From JAHDCJ01 sp039028895 (GTDB taxonomy: Bacteria > Bacteroidota > Bacteroidia > Chitinophagales > Saprospiraceae), in the NCBI GenBank assembly GCA_039028895.1, contig JBCCHF010000011.1, positions 62,001 through 126,000 of the forward strand: DNA of 64,000 nt. Direction: 5' to 3'. The notes below the pieces were generated by a model, which did not search any database, was not told the origin of the DNA, and saw only the letters and a program-made list of their open reading frames with translations. The position numbers were made by a program, and so were the translations under genes. Positions 62,643-64,000 of this stretch are shown one piece after another. How positions within the stretch are numbered: position 1 is the first letter of the stretch; every line of letters starts with the position of its first letter.

Positions 62643-62723
62643 ATGTTTTTACTTAAATTAGTCATCATTTGGCTCATTTTTATCCTGATCGTATATGCAG
62701 GAAAAGAAATGATTTCTCAATAA
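62643..62723 (+). CDS. Candidate 26-aa single-helix membrane peptide
   Basis: MFLLKLVIIWLIFILIVYAG then KEMISQ. One hydrophobic helix (residues 3-19) with a charged end. Purine-rich agaagacaga lies just upstream, and a 9-bp hairpin (AAATCTATA / TATAGATTT) overlaps the stop at 62721-62723. Small membrane proteins of this kind are real in many bacteria but a chance frame is possible. Confidence 0.35.
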   Translation: MFLLKLVIIWLIFILIVYAGKEMISQ

Positions 62724-62857
62724 ATCTATATTTTTTATAGATTTTGCCTATGAGCCATTCCCGGCTTACTCATCCAAAGTAGGGACTTACACTCCTATTT
62801 GAGGCAGTTACTCATTTTGACTTGTCAGAAAATGTAAAAAGCTTAGTTTTGATTTGA

Positions 62858-62878
62858 CAAAAGAGCTCTGCTCTTTTG
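62858..62878 (+). other. Hairpin CAAAAGAGC / GCTCTTTTG
   Basis: Nine perfect pairs (62858-62866 with 62870-62878) with a TCT loop, followed by T-rich sequence (ggtttattcatg). Possible terminator or RNA element in the gene-poor stretch. Confidence 0.45.
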
Positions 62879-63038
62879 GTTTATTCATGTTTTTGGGTCT
62901 ACAGAATGACTAATGTTGTTCTGGCCAACACAAGCTCAAGAGCTGTCTTAGTGCATATAGGCTAACTTATACCATTTTTTCCTATGTTTTTTGGGTTCAT
63001 AGGAAAAGCTACTGGGAGCCCTAAAAATAAATGCACTC

Positions 63039-63070
63039 ACCGCCGTATGAACGCATTCGGCGGTTTTTTT
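63039..63070 (+). terminator. Strong + strand terminator with no assigned gene
   Basis: ACCGCCG (63039-63045) pairs with CGGCGGT (63058-63064), with inner ATG/CAT pairs across one T-T mismatch and loop AACG, then seven T (63064-63070). It points away from the minus-strand lipid A deacylase gene (no T-run on that strand) and lies 650 bp past the EKRYFK copy 2 stop, so it implies a + strand transcript in 62561-63038. Confidence 0.75.
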
Positions 63071-63086
63071 GTGTCTCTTAGTGATA

Positions 63087-64000
63087 CTAAAAATCGAAAC
63101 CAATGAGGAATTCAGTAAACTCAGCTTCGCCCTGAACAGCATGGATGTAAATGCCGACATAGGGCAGATTTCGATATACTTTTAGCGGGTTTTTTCCATA
63201 AAAGGTAAAGCCTATCCTGTTGGAAATCAGACTTCTGCGAAGGAAAAAGTTATTGAGGTACAAACCGGCTTCTGTTAAAAATCCCACATGCCCAAATACT
63301 GCTTCATGACCAATATACCAGGAGTATCTTGATGATTGTCTAAACTCTTCTCCTTCAAATCCTTCTATGTGGCGGATAAACTCTGCAGTACCATGGTGAA
63401 AAACAAACTCAAATCCGGTTAATACCTTATGCTTTCTCCCAAAATACCGATAAGCACCAACAGAAAAGGTGTAAACCGGGAAAGTCGGTCCGTCTAATCC
63501 CCGTTCAGTGAACCCAATAGACAATCGGGTATTGAAATGGATCTTTCGATTAGGAACTGGTAAAGTAAAAGTGGAATCCGTTAAAGATCTTTCCACTTCA
63601 GATTCCTGGTAAAAGTATCGAACCCCCAGGAAACCAGCAGGAATATTTGCACCAATATTGGGTGTCGAATGATTGCCATTTGAATAGTGCATATATTGGA
63701 TACCCCCGGCTATCCTGATCTTGTAAGAAGCCGCCCATTCTAAATGAATTTTTGCGAAAGCAGAGAAATTGAGCCTTGATCCAATTACAATATTATCTGG
63801 ATTACTAATCTTATCATAGGGCTTGGTAAGCCATCCAATACCCATTCCCCAGGTGAAAATCAGGTCTGTTCTTTTCTTCTTCAGGAGGTAGAATCCCATT
63901 GAAGGTGTCAAACTAATGGCTTTCCCTAATGATTCGGCGTTGCCAAATGATTCGTAAGTGAGATTGAGGCCTACAATGGGGAATTTATAAAGCTTGGGCC
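63087..64000 (-). CDS. PagL-like lipid A deacylase / acyloxyacyl hydrolase (partial, 5' end outside window)
   Basis: An open frame runs from the stop at 63087 to the window edge; in-frame sequence at 63912-64000 (KFPIVGLNLTYESFGNAESL) continues the protein, so the TTG at 63911 is not the start. The catalytic-looking YMHYSNGNHSTPN carries the PagL His-Ser pair (HYSNG). Amphipathic beta strands (GIQYMHYSNG, FGRKHKVLTGFEFVFHHGTA) fit an outer-membrane barrel. PagL removes a 3-O acyl chain from lipid A at the outer membrane. Confidence 0.8.
   Translation of the reverse strand, partial: PKLYKFPIVGLNLTYESFGNAESLGKAISLTPSMGFYLLKKKRTDLIFTWGMGIGWLTKPYDKISNPDNIVIGSRLNFSAFAKIHLEWAASYKIRIAGGIQYMHYSNGNHSTPNIGANIPAGFLGVRYFYQESEVERSLTDSTFTLPVPNRKIHFNTRLSIGFTERGLDGPTFPVYTFSVGAYRYFGRKHKVLTGFEFVFHHGTAEFIRHIEGFEGEEFRQSSRYSWYIGHEAVFGHVGFLTEAGLYLNNFFLRRSLISNRIGFTFYGKNPLKVYRNLPYVGIYIHAVQGEAEFTEFLIGFDF

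Noticed and set aside
1..64000. Prophage, integron, transposon or full injection system in the window
   Set aside because: No integrase, transposase, tail, sheath, or terminase motif was seen on either strand.

Overview
The window reads as chromosomal DNA of a free-living Bacteroidota, most likely the Saprospiria (Saprospiraceae/Lewinella-like). Four secreted proteins end in type IX secretion (T9SS) sorting domains (YPNPA-type starts, GxY/F-type ends). Several genes have TAnnTTTG -7 promoter boxes, lipoproteins with short lipoboxes are frequent, GC is modest (low forties per cent by eye), and a Cys-rich GTxCxDGNxxT repeat protein and the EKRYFK helical-repeat family are present. I saw no rRNA, tRNA, CRISPR array, transposase, integrase or phage gene. 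The taxonomic call is inference from gene families.

Layout. 1-13.1 kb: the end of a K+ channel with RCK domains (cut by the window edge), DinB-like and SMI1/KNR4 proteins, a lipoprotein/TPR pair, a metzincin-type protein whose N-terminus resembles contractile-injection-system cargo, an arylamine N-acetyltransferase with Glu in place of the catalytic Asp, a GNAT, an M20 peptidase, a DUF2490 barrel next to a lipoprotein beta-carbonic anhydrase, and a CDGSH/ferredoxin fusion. 13.3-25.7 kb: a PLD-like protein, a large secreted protein of unknown function, an M19-like protein, a CpcT/CpeT-like lipoprotein, a glycosyltransferase-MOSC pair, a sigma factor with a membrane partner, and a DUF885 lipoprotein.

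25.8-29.7 kb is a tightly overlapping molybdate-uptake operon (modA, a TPR-membrane gene, a di-Mop protein, modB, modC). 29.8-36.9 kb holds small metabolic and secreted genes, including a diverged AdoMet decarboxylase homologue directly behind a heptanucleotide repeat, and two tandem arylsulfotransferase-like T9SS proteins. 37.2-40.8 kb is a 1189-residue secreted reprolysin-like metalloprotease with ten Cys-rich repeats arranged in a four-unit higher-order pattern.

40.9-53 kb: a 2OG-Fe(II) dioxygenase, two overlapping GT-C-like membrane proteins, a T9SS beta-propeller-like protein, an AlkC-type DNA glycosylase, mnmG, and a GNAT/membrane pair. 53.2-64 kb: a Big_5 lipoprotein, a three-gene unit (uncharacterised 444-aa protein, cytoplasmic trypsin-like protease with zinc ribbon and YbjN-like tail, PmtA-like methyltransferase), two divergent EKRYFK paralogues around a 705-bp intergenic region with a perfect palindrome, a gene-poor stretch with several strong RNA hairpins, and a PagL-like lipid A deacylase cut by the window edge.

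Intergenic DNA carries three repeat classes: degenerate palindromic elements built from ctttgcg/cacaaag words, 68-bp and 75-bp tandem arrays that share one 22-bp stem-loop core in opposite orientation, and a 7-bp microsatellite. Best candidates for something undescribed are the orphan injection-type metalloprotease, the intracellular protease/YbjN/methyltransferase unit, the structured RNA locus at 62.4-63.1 kb, and the AdoMetDC-like gene with its repeat-filled leader.
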